From positions 496,001-560,000 of the forward strand of contig JAMPIV010022911.1 in the NCBI GenBank assembly GCA_024509875.1: 64,000 nucleotides of DNA. The letters run 5' to 3'. Numbering within the stretch: the stretch's first letter is position 1; every line of letters begins with the position of its first letter. This DNA is from Oreohelix idahoensis. Taxonomy: Eukaryota > Mollusca > Gastropoda > Stylommatophora > Oreohelicidae. Below, piece after piece: positions 1-11,742 of the stretch. The notes beneath the pieces are model-generated. The model saw only the letters and a list, made by a program, of their open reading frames with translations. It had not been told where the DNA came from and made no database searches. The position numbers and the translations under genes are program-made.

Positions 1-231
1 AAATAAGATATTTTATTGTTCATATTTCCCAGTGTTGCCACTCGTCACATTTTTTTAGTGACGACCTTCTGTATTAGATGAAGTTGGGAATATTTTTGTT
101 GGTCAGTGTTGCCAATGTGAAAATGTGATGAAAAATGTTGTAAAATGCTGGATAGTTAAAAAATTTTTGAGGTTGATGTCCATCACTAAGTTTTTATATA
201 GAAGTTGATCTCATATAGAAGGGAGCCGCGC

Positions 232-285
232 TGGTGTAATGGCTTCGGCGCTGTACTGGCGACCAGATGTTCATGGTTCAAACCC
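232..285 (+). promoter_or_regulatory. Internal RNA polymerase III promoter (A and B boxes) of the tRNA-like head
   Basis: The A box tggtgtaatgg (232-242) fits TRGYNNARNNG at every fixed position. The B box ggttcaaaccc (275-285) fits GGTTCRANNCC. The spacing is that of a tRNA gene, and a short hairpin (actgg/ccaga) lies where an anticodon stem would be. The acceptor arms pair poorly and no tRNA 3' end follows, so this is a tRNA-derived promoter rather than a functional tRNA. Confidence 0.7.
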
Positions 286-397
286 GGGCGTCGGCGTTTG
301 AAGAAATGTTTACGGCCGGAAATTTGACTTTCTTCTTCTTCTTTCGTTCGCTTGAACTATATTGTCTATATCTGCAATGTTGTTTCTTGTATAAACT

Positions 398-754
398 TCA
401 CTGTCTTTTGTAGTTATTCAAGATATTTTCGAGCTCAAATTTTTTGCTGTAGCCGTCTTTTTTACTATTGACGCCTTCAGCATTCCAGTGCATTATTTTA
501 AATGGTCTTTTCTTTGCTTGGCCAGTAGCTCTATTCTCATGCCTCCTGGCTCCACGGGGCAATTGAGAAGGACCCCCAGTAGTAGGGGTTGGGCCCTTCC
601 GAGGCAGAGGGCCCGGCACTGCGCCTGCATGGGTGTCCGTCACAGGGCGAGTGCCATAACGTTTTGCAGATATAGGCATACTTCCATAGCGCATGTGCGT
701 GGCATCCTGATTGCTGTGGTGCGCCTCTTGGCTGGTTGCCTCCGTCTTCAGCAC
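398..754 (-). pseudogene. N-terminal fragment of a LINE endonuclease ORF, antisense inside the retroposon
   Basis: The minus strand is open for 118 codons. Its C-terminal part reads KIMHWNAEGVNSKK followed by ELENIL. This resembles the first beta-strand of the apurinic-like endonuclease of non-LTR retrotransposons (typically L-x-W-N-A-x-G, then an EL-x2-hL helix). The preceding residues are rich in Pro, Gly and Arg, like the low-complexity end of an upstream region. The frame ends before the catalytic Glu of the endonuclease; reading-frame remnants seem to continue in another frame toward 345. It is a fragment of about 10% of a LINE protein and cannot function. The RNase H-type LINE remnant near 5.3-5.65 kb could come from the same group. 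Confidence 0.5.
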
Positions 755-1080
755 CTTGACTTGCTAGGGCAGACTGTGGTCTTGCTCGAGTGTAGGAGGG
801 CCTGGCCAGTCTTGGTTTTTCAGCCGCTGATGGCTGTACTTGAGCCCCATCTCCACGTCAAGGAGCTGGCCTCGATGGGGGAAATTTGACTGAATAGCCT
901 GAACGGCTCCTGTGATAAACCCTCTGTGGATGGGAAGGAGCGAAGCTCCTGACCGGGTTGGAAGGAAAGTCCTCAGGTTCCCCAGCCTCGCAATGACATG
1001 TCATTGGGCCGAAGGGCTGAAAGCCCAAGTGCCGCTGGATAAGAAAAAAAAAAAAAAAAAAAATCTCATATAGACATAGG

Positions 1081-2310
1081 ACCCCGGTGCAGGAATTACA
1101 TTAAATTTTTTCGAACATTTTTTAGACTTAGAACATTTTTTGACTTTAAATTTTTTTTTTTAAATTTTTTTGGACTTAGGAAATTTGTGGGATATCTTTT
1201 TAAGATTTGATAGTATACAAATGTCTCCCTACGGGATACATTTGCAGGGCCCCGGGATCTGTATGTAGCCGCGTATACCGTGAGTTCTTCGGATACAGAC
1301 TATATTAACATATAAAATTAATTCTTATAAGAAACCGAAGATTAGGAAAGACTATGACACGCATTTTAAAATCGGGGTTACGCGTGGCTTCAAGTGTCAC
1401 AGAGGCTCATGGGAACTGAATCGCGTTAGTCACGTGATTTTTAACCAATCGTAAGGCTCAGTATTATTCAGCCGGCAAAAATGTAGAACAGACGCGATTC
1501 AGTTGGGACCAAGTAACCAAAGTTAGCAGACGTTTAGTCTAGCGCTGGGAAGTTTTTTTTGAAAAGATCATTCTAGGATGTGTTGTGATAATGTGTTTTC
1601 TGAAATACTTGTAAGTATTTAACGAATATAAACTTTCCCTTGGTTCATAGTGCATACAGCTATGATCACAGCAGATCTGGGTTCGAAGATTTTAAATGAA
1701 AATGAAAACTGATTTCGTGTTGAGGAAGAATGCTAAATGAAGTGGAGAACTTTAAAACTTTATGGATTCCTACATGATTCAATAGGAAAACTCTTGCATA
1801 ACGGATTACACTGAAGAGCCTGCAGTATATTAGCAACGACAAAAATCTAAATGCATAACATGAGAAAACAGTAAAAACAAGGCGATAGCCATATGAGAAA
1901 ATGCAGATTTATTTGAAAAGGTGCAAAGGGAATTTTGCACTCCTGAAATGGTACCAATTGTTCACTACTAATTGTTAACTGATGTATATATGCCTGTATC
2001 AAAGAATTTGTATTATTTGATCAAGTTCAGTTGTACAAGAACAGACAATTAAAAGTTATTTCTGTCAAAACCCTATGCTGTTCAAGAATCGTATCTTTGC
2101 AGTTGGCTATCAGATGAATGAATCATTAAATCATAAGTCAATAGCTCCAAGCATATTATAAACAAACAACTGCTCTAAATAAATAAAAGAAACAACTTAG
2201 AGGATATATCCCCGAACCTGGGAAAACAACCTGTAAGACTGTAGAGAGCAATCCCCAACTCTAGCGGACCAGCTAGTCTCAAAATCTAATACTCTCGACT
2301 TAAACAGCAA
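1081..2310. other. No recognisable feature
   Basis: AT-rich sequence with T-rich and A-rich runs (1120-1170). I see no coding frame, tRNA or repeat structure that I can support. Confidence 0.5.
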
Positions 2311-2316
2311 CCCCCA

Positions 2317-2600
2317 CTACCCTACAAGGCCACAAATGCGCTCCGAGACAAAGTTCCATCCCTTGATACTATCTTTTTTGTTTTTGGCCACAATGTAACC
2401 CACGCCCCCTTTAGTTCTTTCAGATGTGGATACACCACTGTAGAGCAACGTGTTGCCATCGAGATCCATGACTCCTGTCTTTTTTTCTTTGTTTCCGTTA
2501 TAGCCAGGATTTCTAGTTTTGCTTTCCTTATCTCTTCCACCAGATCCTCTTCTTTTCCATTTATACGTCTTGTGTTCCAAGTGTGGCCGCATGACCTGCT
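2317..2600 (-). pseudogene. RTE-type LINE fragment: start of the endonuclease domain, frameshifted
   Basis: Two overlapping minus-strand frames together carry the N-terminal half of an RTE-clade apurinic-like endonuclease. One frame has EEIRKAKLEILAITETKKK, which holds the conserved helix and the catalytic E-T of the E-T-K/W motif. The other has GVMDLDGNTLLYSGV, then KGGVGYIVAKN and WNFVSERI, the next core strands. The change of frame shows at least one indel. The intact ORF at 30252-32978 lacks exactly this part and starts just downstream in the domain, so the two pieces are probably from the same or a closely related LINE family. Only about 95 codons remain, so it is a dead fragment. Confidence 0.7.
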
Positions 2601-4150
2601 ACCATAGCATTTATTCGTGCTAGAAACTAATTATAATAAAATAATAAAAATTACTATTTACTACTATAGAAAATAAACAGTGCAAGTACGACATCTCGTA
2701 GTAAATCATAAACACGAGATACATTGAGTATAGGATGACATAATATCAAACTAAACTATGTCAAGCTTGGCATATCCACCCTAAAATAGGCAGGAGTTAC
2801 CATAGAAATAGTGACGTAAATGGGAATAGCCTTACTCCCTGTAAGATTGCTTGATAGAATGACCAGTAAATAAATTAACAAAATAGAAGTGTGTCCAATA
2901 AAACGGTGGCCAGCATCGCCCACCACCGAAACATGCTCAGAAATAATTTTCTGAAAATCAGTTGTAGAAAAGAGCTATTGCAGGACGGATGTGATTTCAA
3001 CTTTGTATAGTGAACAACATGGCGTACCCCTGGGCTGTCACATAAGTCCTGGCTCCTACGGTGAGATATTCAACAAGAACTTTAGTGTATTTCCTTACTC
3101 TTCAAGTATTTGCGGACGCAAGAATATATTTCCTTCATATTAAGAAAGATGTATGGAACAGATTTTCTTACCTTGTGGTACACAAGTAAGTAGCTCGAAC
3201 GAACTTTTTAATTTCGGCCTAAGTCAGAGACATGCTATAATTAAGTAAGGCTACAAAATGAAACTAGTGGAAGTAGAGATATAACAAGCAGAGGGACTCC
3301 ACCTAATGCGCGCTGTACTAGAAAAACTTCAATAAAGAAAACTGATGAAAATACTGAAGAATTTCAAAACCATTGTTGGATTGAAACAAAATGTGAAAGA
3401 ATTTTAATAGGCTACATGAAACGGATTCTGTACTTGAAAACCAATGTAACTTGTGAATGTTTAAAATGTTGCTGTTATGTGGAAAATCTTCAACGGTTAA
3501 ATAAAACTTGATATTTTATCAAAGAATTACTGAGGATTCTTTACAGCTGAGCTAGACCCTTAGTTGTGAACCTGTACCAAGTGTTGTACTGTATCAATCA
3601 TCATCACCACTACTGTCTCACACAAACACACCATAAGAGGAAAGAACCTACCTGGGATGTAAGAAAGATTGAAACCAAGAAATTAATATCTCTGGCGGAC
3701 TCTAAGCCAGTAAAGTTCTAACTTGGAATATACAAGTAAACCACACTCAATTAGTCCTTATTAAGTAACACTGCCACACTAGTTCCATAAGTCGTAGTCC
3801 GTAGTCCGTTCCAGTTCGTCACCTTTATAATCAGTCCGGTTTTCTCTCTTGTAGTTCTCGTAATCAAAAGTTTAAAGCAAACAGAAATTTGGCCTGTTGT
3901 GCCTTTGTATGGTGGAGGGGCTGCCTCCTTACGGCCTCCATGCAGGCCGCCCTCCTCCTTTTTCAGTCTGGCTTGACACCGGCCTAGGCGGCCGCAGTAA
4001 TAACAAATTGTCATCCACTTTTATTTTATTTAGTAGAATGTATATTGACAATTTACTTTCTACTTTTCAGGACGTCTGGTAACAATAAATAAATAAAGTG
4101 GTTCCTAAAGTGGCAGTTTTTTTGCCTTCACTTGTAACATTCATTTGACT
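2601..4150. other. No recognisable feature
   Basis: AT-rich sequence without a coding frame I can relate to a protein family. Short open frames at 3751-4082 overlap on both strands and have no family resemblance that I see. Confidence 0.5.
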
Positions 4151-4960
4151 CCAGTTTAAAATTAGCTCTATATATATCACTTTCATACTTAACACATGGT
4201 TAGCAGGCTTATAAACCCATTGACATGTGATTTACTTTCTGTGTTCGTTACATAACCGGATACTGACGTTGTGAACTCTTCCCAATTTTCTACAACCGTA
4301 GAATCGTTTTTTCTCTCATACTGAAACGCAAGTTAGTTTCGCATGTAATGTAAAGGGACATATTTTTTTACTTCAAAGTGACACGATAGGTCTGGACAAG
4401 GTGATCATGACTTTCACTGATTAAGTTTTCATCGTTTAACATATTCCGAAATATTTTTTTATGTAACAAAGAGAACAATTCAGCAGTTTGTCATTATTAC
4501 AAGAATACGCAATTATATTTTCTAAACAATGACTAAATTTACACTGAGCCTAAATCTTGGGCAGTAAATAGGTAAAACACGGGTTCTTTTATTGTTAAAT
4601 GTTTAATCAATTTTTAAATTGTATTTTTGAACGGCACATAGTGCTACCTAAACTGAAGTTGTGATAGACGTGTCTGACTAGTACCATTGTGGGCCCGACT
4701 ATGACCATAAATCTCTACCATCTTCTCCACCACACACTACTACATGAGGTGACAGGAATTTAATATTACACTGAAACACGCTTGAAATTAAAACACATCG
4801 AGAATAAAACAAAAATAACAATCTTCAACTCACATATTAAGTCTCACTGTATGGTTCTGCCACATAGATAATCAGGAAACGTAGGAGAAAAACCACACTT
4901 TCCTGCACGCTTGCTATCTTGTAGCCACCTCTAGATAGAAAAGCAGCACAATTCGTTTTT
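4150..4960 (+). repeat. Diverged copy of a dispersed repeat also present at about 23.4-24.1 kb and 36.6-37.35 kb
   Basis: Several blocks occur in the same order in all three places. One is cggcacatagtgctacc at about 4634, against cggcacaaagtgctgcc at 23826. Others are a stretch on atgaccataaatctctacca, tctccacca and catgaggtgacag, and a final block around ctcactgtatggttctg (4845). The last block matches the LINE phrase encoding LYGSE(T/C)W seen intact at 51300. The repeat is therefore probably the 3' part of an old LINE. Divergence from the other copies is high, roughly a quarter to a third of sites by eye. Confidence 0.55.
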
Positions 4961-5319
4961 CCCGCGTTGCGTCATAAGCCAAACCCTAAATCCTAAAGCT
5001 GAATCCCTAACCGTTATCCTGTTTCCAGCTTTTTTCTTTAACTTCGTGTTGTTTTTTTTTTTTTGTATAATGTTGTAAATTAGCAGCTACAAACACAACA
5101 CCACAACGAAGAACGTACATTATACTCTCCTCCAACTCTACATGTCATTGTACTAATTTCTTTGTGTCAATTTAGTCACGTGACCATTGTTTTGCGGTTG
5201 GTTTCTGCTCTATCCGATGTTTGACATAGCTTTTATGGGAAGGGACTTGTAAACATCACATTGTTTTGCATCACGCTGGAATGTTACATGAGAAAGCAGT
5301 GGGAATTTACCTTACCAAA

Positions 5320-5650
5320 ACATACGCATCGGTAGTTCCTATATTTAGCTTATTGAATAGATGGTATCTCAATCTGTTGTGGCCAGTGCGGAGTCTGAAG
5401 ATTACCACTTGTTCTCTTCTGTTGAGCTGGTACTAAGCATCATTATGAGTGTGACCTGGATGTTCTACATTCCATTTGTGTCTGTATCTGCTTCTGATAA
5501 AACTCTTGCCTCCTCGAAAGTTATACTTGCATCAGGCTGAGGTAGATGTGAACCTTCTTTTGCCATTCTGTCAGCCTCTTTATGGTACAATGGTACCAAT
5601 TGTGGTGCTATTTCTGGAACAAGTGAGTTGTATACGTGGCTTGCAGTCAA
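5320..5650 (-). pseudogene. RNase H/C-terminal remnant of a LINE (I/Jockey-like group)
   Basis: On the minus strand, KEADRMAKEGSHLPQP (about 5520-5575) matches the end of the RNase H domain of LINEs of the I/Nimbus type, where G-x-E-x-A-D-x-L-A-K-E-G is conserved. It is followed by ITFEEA. After a short gap and a stop comes REQVVIFRLRTGHNRL (about 5355-5405), the typical segment between RNase H and the C-terminal zinc knuckle, which reads (E)Q-x2-I-F-R-L-R-T-G-H. Several stops and frame changes interrupt it. The protein fragment is inactive; it shows only that an RNase H-encoding LINE once inserted here. Confidence 0.65.
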
Positions 5651-6728
5651 CGCTAGACAGCTACAGCAGACGGGCTTTAACTGTAATCTGAATACTAACT
5701 GAAGTAGAGACCTTCACAGCCGTGACTATCCTGTGATACTAGTGCTCTTCTCTGACACTGGGACTACATTCTTGTCAGACATAATTCTTCTTCTGTTCTA
5801 TCAGTGACTACTACAGACTACTACACTCATAAAAACCTTTCGCTACAATGGTGTCGAAGAGATTGACAGACTATCAGGCCTTATTTAAAGAGAGAGGAAA
5901 TTTTTTAAAAATGTATTAAGCTTAAGAAATAAATAGATTATTTAGTTGTCATAAATAGATAGGGGATTGACAATATCAATCATGATTGACGACAAAAAGA
6001 TTGATAGATGTCGATTATAGACAGGCTGACACATTGACAGGCGGAGTGATAGAAAGACAAGAACAAACAAACAATTAAACAATTAGATTGGAAGTACAGA
6101 AAGATCCCAAGGGAAGTTACATTGAAATGATACGATGTAGTCACCATTGTGGAGCTAAAGACAAGAACCAGAAAAATATATATAATTAAGTTAAAAATTA
6201 AGAAATGTATTTCTTTTTTAGTGAACACTAGCACTAAGTGCTAGTAAGCGCACGGACGCTGAAGTCACCGTGTGTTGTCGCTACACCACAATACCTGAGA
6301 TCACGGAACGCTGATTATTTTGCGCCACCAACGTTCCTATAATGTAAATCAAGACAGATTAATTGTACGTACATAAAACATTGCGTGTAACTCGAGCAAA
6401 ATGATTACCAAGGGAGACAATTAATAGTGAACATTAAAAAAAAAAAAATTTGCTACATGAATCACATTTTTTAAAATATTATTAATTAAAGGAAATTAGT
6501 TTTTTGGCTTATGAACAATGTTATGCATATATTTGCAAATTAAATACAAAAATTGTATACACAATAAGAAATACGATTAAATTAAACACTAAACATTATT
6601 GCTATGTAGTAACCAGTTATATTTTTATGTTTTATCAATGTGGTACCTCATTGTACTTTGGTAAATGCTGTATTTTTGACCGGCACAGAGCGTGTTACGC
6701 ATCCCGACACTGCACTAGACGCTCGTAA
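5651..6728. other. No recognisable feature
   Basis: AT-rich sequence; short poly(A) run at 6437-6448. The phrase ttttgaccggcacagagcg near 6674 resembles the dispersed-repeat motif at 4630 and 23820, so part of this stretch may be more of that repeat. Confidence 0.4.
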
Positions 6729-7055
6729 CCCTCCAACTATGATAATCTGTTTTTGTTTCCGAATGGTCGCAAGGAAATAAAAATTAAGTCCACAAGAGAG
6801 GAGCTAAATATAGCAAAAATTCCCCATGAAAAAAAAGGGATTACTGTGTAGACTACTACCTGGAAACGATGCAGTGTTACCAAAAGAACTTCCTACAAAC
6901 TAAAAAAATATTGTTCACATCAGCTTCATGCCTATGAGCACTGCGAGATAGATGATGAGGTCTTGCGCGTTAAAGAGTGTGAGAGGGAGAAGCGATTGAA
7001 GGAAAAATCAAAGAGGAAAGCTTACAAAGAGGAGGCTGAGACCATCAACGAGTAA
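6729..7055 (+). pseudogene. NDUFB7: NDUFB7-like (mitochondrial complex I subunit B7/B18), frameshifted copy
   Basis: NDUFB7 is an accessory subunit of NADH:ubiquinone oxidoreductase, a twin CX9C protein of the intermembrane-space face of complex I. Three consecutive frames carry its landmarks in order. FPNGRKE (6756-6776) matches the family's G-F-P-N-G-R-K-E-R segment. REELNIAKIPHE follows, then RDYC (after an A-run at 6829-6836), QCYQKNF, and CSHQLHAYEHCE with a CX9C spacing. Next is DDEVLRVKECEREKRLKEK, matching the family's D-x-V-x-R-M-K-E-x-E-R-E-R-R-L helix, and a Lys/Glu-rich tail to a TAA at 7053. The two frame changes lie in homopolymers (8 A at 6829-6836, 7 A at 6902-6908), each one base from being in frame. 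The 5' end is missing: a TAA precedes the frame at 6726. A polyadenylation signal aataaa follows near 7089. Either an intronless pseudogene or a real exon with homopolymer consensus errors. Confidence 0.72.
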
Positions 7056-8368
7056 TTGCTGTATCATTTATTGCTTAAATTTGCTTAATAAATGTTCAGA
7101 CCTTTCAGCTTGGTATTGGTGACAGTCAAGTCATAGTGTGCTGATAATGCAGATTTCTGTTTTGGATCAGTCACATTATTACCTAGAGACTTCTTATAGA
7201 TTCTGGGGATTTCAAAACATATAAAGTTGTTTCTTAATTAAGACTGCCTGCTGGTTAGAGAGGAAAGTACAACAGCTGCTGTTTATGATTTGTAAGGTGA
7301 TTCTAATCTTAAGATTTGCATAGAGCACATCTCTGGTTTTATCAGACTAATGTAGACTGCCTAACACATTGGTTATAATCACATCTCCTTATTTATGTAG
7401 TCATTGTAGGTTATTTTTGTTTGTTTGAAGAGAGGAATTACCTACACTTAAAATGATCGCAGTACTGAAAGCATTTATAGCTAAAAACCTATTGTGGTTG
7501 ATCATTGTTTACGAATGTATCTTTCTACTGGTGCTTCAGTAAACAGTTAATTTTTTCAGAAAATAAGGTCTGTTTTCTTCTTACTAATTTTCAGATGAAC
7601 TTAATTTGTATAGGTATTTGAAAATAATTGTCTGTTCATATTTAATTTGATACGATATGTCAGTTGACGCTAGTATGCAAACCAGTATTTGACAAGACAT
7701 TTTGTGTGAACCGTAGTAAACTGTGCGTTTCAGAAGAAATAAACTTGTATTTTCAGATTAAAAAACAAAACAAAATAAAAAACAGAATGTCGCCAAAGTT
7801 GATGTTGTGATACATCAGTATAACATCTTTCTAATGTGCTACAAAGCTGTCGGAAGATCAATTCTGTTACTTATCCTCCCCAACCTTTGGTCTTTGCAAT
7901 AGTTTATAATCTATTCTTTAGATACCCATGAGATCTGTGAAAGTGTTCTCTAAAACCACATCAACTATGCTCCCGTTTATGATATAAACTAGCTCTGCTT
8001 ATTTATTGTCCATGATTTGCTTCCACATAACACACGCACTTAAAAATAATCAGTTAAAAACCCGCTACACTGACATCCTTCTCCCAGCCTGGATACAATC
8101 AGTGTACGTGAAGAGAGAATGTCACACATAATGCCATTTAGAAGATGAGACTAATGTGGTTGCTGTATTTTTTGTTGTCTTTTTGTGATCTGTCATGTTC
8201 ACATGCTAAAGAACCAACACCAAAGAATTGTTATATTCATTTGTCCACCCCATAGTATTGCATTACATGGGCTTTTACAGCAGAAGTTTATGTAACACTG
8301 TGTAGGATCACAGACTCTACACTGTCTAGGATAAAATATGGTTCGCTCACGAATAGACGTGTAGATAG
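7056..8368. other. No recognisable gene; possible 3' untranslated sequence at its start
   Basis: The first part holds an aataaa near 7089 and would be the 3' UTR of the NDUFB7-like copy. The rest is AT-rich with no family resemblance that I can see. Confidence 0.4.
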
Positions 8369-8498
8369 TGTTTTAACAATAACATAGACTCCATTCACTC
8401 CACACAAAATAATCATTATATACTCGACATCAATGTTTTAACAATAACACTGACTGTATTCACTCCACATAAAATAATAGTTATAAACTCGACATCAT
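8369..8498 (+). repeat. 65-bp direct repeat, two copies
   Basis: The blocks starting tgttttaacaataac at 8369 and 8434 repeat with a 65-bp period and about 88% identity. The second copy ends near 8498, just before the 48-bp minisatellite begins. Confidence 0.85.
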
Positions 8499-8582
8499 CA
8501 TCATTTTTTGAGCTTCTTATGAAGCATGGATTAACCACTGCAACAAGTCACACAGGAAGCCTGCACGATGTAGTTACAAGTT

Positions 8583-9286
8583 CTGGTAGTAGTGGTTTTT
8601 GTAGAAATGTGTTTTACATGATGAGGTTGTGTGGTAGCAGTGGTCCTTGTAGAAATGTGTTTTACATGATGAGGTTGTCTGGCAACAGTGGCCCTAGTAG
8701 AAATGTGTTTTACATGATGAGGTTGTCTCGTAGTAGTGGTTCTTGTAGAAATGTGTTTTACATTAAGAGGTTGTCTGGTAGCAGCGGTCCATATACAAGT
8801 GTGTTTTACGTGATCATGTTGTCTTGTAGCAGTAGTCCTTGTAGAATTGAGTTTTATGTGATGAGGATGTCTAGAAGCAGAGATCCTTGTAGAAATGTAT
8901 TTTACATGATGAGGTTGTCTAGTAGTAGTGGTCCTCGTAGAAATCTGTTTTACTTGATGCGATTGTCTGGTAGCAGTGGTACTTGCATAAATGTGTTTTA
9001 CATGATGAGATTGTCTGGTAGAAGCGGTCCTTCTAGAAATGGGTTTTGGTCCTTATAGAAATGTGTTTTACATGATGAGATTGTCTGGTAGTACTGGTCC
9101 TTACAGAAATGTGTTTTACATGATGAGTTTGTCTGGTAGTAGTGGTCCTTGTACAAATGTGTTTTACATGATGAGGTTGTCTGGTAGTAGTGGTTCTTGT
9201 AGAAATGTGTTTTACATGATGAGGTTGTCTGGTTGTAGTGGTCGTTGTAGAAATGTATTTTACACAATGAGGTTGTCTGATAGCAG
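8583..9286 (+). repeat. 48-bp minisatellite array, left part (about 14.7 units)
   Basis: The unit contains tgtagaaatgtgttttacat, then gatgaggttgtctggtag and tagtggtcct, for a 48-bp period. Copies vary by substitution. The array stops at 9286 in mid-unit, at agcag, where the LTR retrotransposon starts. The same unit phase resumes at 20159. Because 48 is divisible by 3, long open frames appear on both strands; these reflect the period, not a gene. Confidence 0.95.
9282..9286 (+). repeat. 5-bp TSD (left) of the long-LTR retrotransposon
   Basis: AGCAG directly precedes the 5' LTR and is repeated directly after the 3' LTR at 20159-20163. Joining the flanks at one copy restores the minisatellite unit without a break, which fixes both ends of the element. 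Confidence 0.93.
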
Positions 9287-11656
9287 TGTCACAGAGAGTT
9301 TTATGATCATAAATTGTCTATATCCTCTTCTTTTCTTCACCAGTGTCCTCTATTTTATTATCACTCTTTATCCTTTATGTGTGTTTTTGCATTCGTACGT
9401 TTGCGACTATAAACATTACTATTTTCCCATTCAAACTTTCGCCGGGTTTCGTTTTCTCATTTAGAAACGAACTAGTGATGTTATTACGTAGATGCCAGGC
9501 TCGGGAGGTTATTGCGTTGTAGACGTAAACTGTGAATATTCGCTTTCGCCAGACTTATAGGCGAGATATCGTCTGCATTTTCACCTGCCACAACGAGTCG
9601 CATCGGCTGAGCGCTCAGGTAAGGCGCGATAAATGACATCTCTACGACGCAGTACGAGACAGTTGTCTGGAAATTCTACCTGACACGGCACTCACTGTGG
9701 GCCATGGTCAGCGTGAGGTGCGAAAACTGCCTCGGCATTGGAGACGTGCGTCTGAGATTCGCAACTGACACGCGCCCTCTCGGTCAGTAGGTGGCAGTTA
9801 CGGCATGCGTTTAAGTGTTAAACGTAAGTGTTAAAGACGGAAAGGGGAGAGTATTTCGTTGTGCGAAATAAACGTTCACCTCTTTGTCTGTTTGATAGAT
9901 ATTAACCAGAGTTGAAACTAGATTTTCATTCTTGCTTCTGAATTCGCAGTTGACAGGACGTTTCGTGCTAAGAGAATAAGCTGTATAGCGAAGTTTTAGT
10001 TTGTTCTTGGCAAAAATTTTGCCGAACTTCTAGACTACCAATAAATATAAGCATATAATTCTAAGTTTGTGCGATCGCCTGTAATTCTGTGTGGAGGTAA
10101 TATATTATATTAATATCTAGTATTTTGTGAAGTGTTTAAAGTGATAATCGCGTATTGCATATTTCACTAGTTAGATTTTGTGCAGAGGGCTTAATTTATA
10201 TAGTTTGTATTATTTTATAGTGACGAGTTACAGTGGAAAACAGAAATTATATTTCTAGCTTAAACTTAGTCGGCTATTAAGGAATTTAATTTTACTGCTA
10301 AATAATCAGACGAGAATAAATTTTCTAAACTAACTTATAAATGCTAGATGCGTCATGAGTGGTAACGGAATACGTAGGTATTCCTAATTCATGATGATTG
10401 ATTTTATGTATATAACTTACTTTCCAGGAAGGTTTAAATGATAAGTCAAGCTGTACGCTTGCAGTTTAAAAAAAAAATGTAAGTTATATTGAGTACATAA
10501 TATGTAAAATATTTCATATGTGTTTTTCTTTATTCAGTGAATACTGGGTAACCCAAACTTTGCCAGCTTTCAGTACAGAGACATACCTGTGAGAAACATA
10601 AACATTTTTTATCTTTTAACCACGTGGGTTTACAAGTTAACACCTGTCTGACAGTGCGTGTGTCTTCATAATAGACAGAGTACAACTCTCACTAACGAGT
10701 TTTATTAAAGACTAAATGCTTATACGGGGATTTTGAGCCAGATCAGATTTCTGCACAGACTCTATGTACCCATTTAGCCGTTGTGGCAAGTAACATATTA
10801 ACGTTAGCAACATTCCGACTGAGTTTCGACTAGTGGTGTGGTGACCAAATATAGTCCTTTCCTGAAAGTAGACACCGATCTGACATTCCTCAATTCTAGA
10901 AACCTAAGCTATTGACACTGTGCTCGTTGTTAATGTTTTGTGCCAGGACAATTTTAATGTGACCTAAACAGGCATCCGAAAAATAAGAACACCAAAGAAA
11001 TCGTTCCCGGAAGCAGAGAATACATCCCGTCTTTTTGGAACTGGGGATTTCTTGGTCAAAGACTGCCCTTGACGAGTCTGTATGTAAATGTCCTAAAAAT
11101 TGTGTTTCCAGAAGTGGCTATCAAGCTGTGAGTATGAATATATGCACGTGATCACGACTGAATGAATAGAGTGAATGGAGGACGGAGTGATTTCTTTATT
11201 TGTTGTAATTTGGCACCCATTTTGCTGTCTTAACTTACTTTATGCAAGTATTGCTAATCATATTTCCCTTAAAATAGAGCAGAGATATCAAGTCTGTCCA
11301 TACCTTAAAAGGTGAAATATTAGACATACTCATATGTATCATTAACTCCTTCGGGCTATCATCTTTCTCCTAACGGGACTGTGGGCTAAACATCGAGGGA
11401 AGATCATAACGGTGGGTCGATCATTTCTTTGTAGCAATTCCTTGATTTTTTTATGACTATTTGTATATGCTTTGATGTAATTTCTATGTGTTGTGAAGAA
11501 ATTTTAGATGATAATTAAAATTTCTCTTGAAATTAATCAGCGTGTTGGTCAGCTCGTTCTAGAATATTTATATAATCATTTTGTTATAGTTTCCCTACGT
11601 CTGTACGTATAACTGTCGTCTTGTATGTGCGTGCACGTGAGTGGTTAGAGATATAT

Positions 11657-11701
<45 letters not shown>

Positions 11702-11706
11702 CATAC

Positions 11707-11742
<36 letters not shown>

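Larger units (their letters stand above)
208..1074 (+). mobile_element. Retroposon with tRNA-like head, antisense LINE body, poly(A) tail and 12-bp TSD
   Basis: The perfect 12-bp repeat atctcatataga occurs at 208-219 and 1063-1074. It flanks a body that begins with a tRNA-like RNA polymerase III promoter and ends in about 20 A residues (1043-1063). That is the signature of target-primed retroposition with the tail on the plus strand. Most of the body (about 340-1040) is the 5' end of a LINE in antisense orientation, so the unit is a chimera: tRNA-like head, reversed LINE 5' region, A tail. The TSD copies are identical, which suggests a fairly recent insertion. The boundary between tRNA-like and LINE-derived parts (about 300-345) is approximate. 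It could be a described SINE family whose body happens to derive from a LINE; I do not recognise a name. Confidence 0.75.

Noticed and set aside
232..290. Functional tRNA genes at 232-290 and 45591-45665
   Set aside because: A and B boxes are good, but acceptor stems do not pair and no tRNA-like 3' end exists; both are SINE-type promoters.
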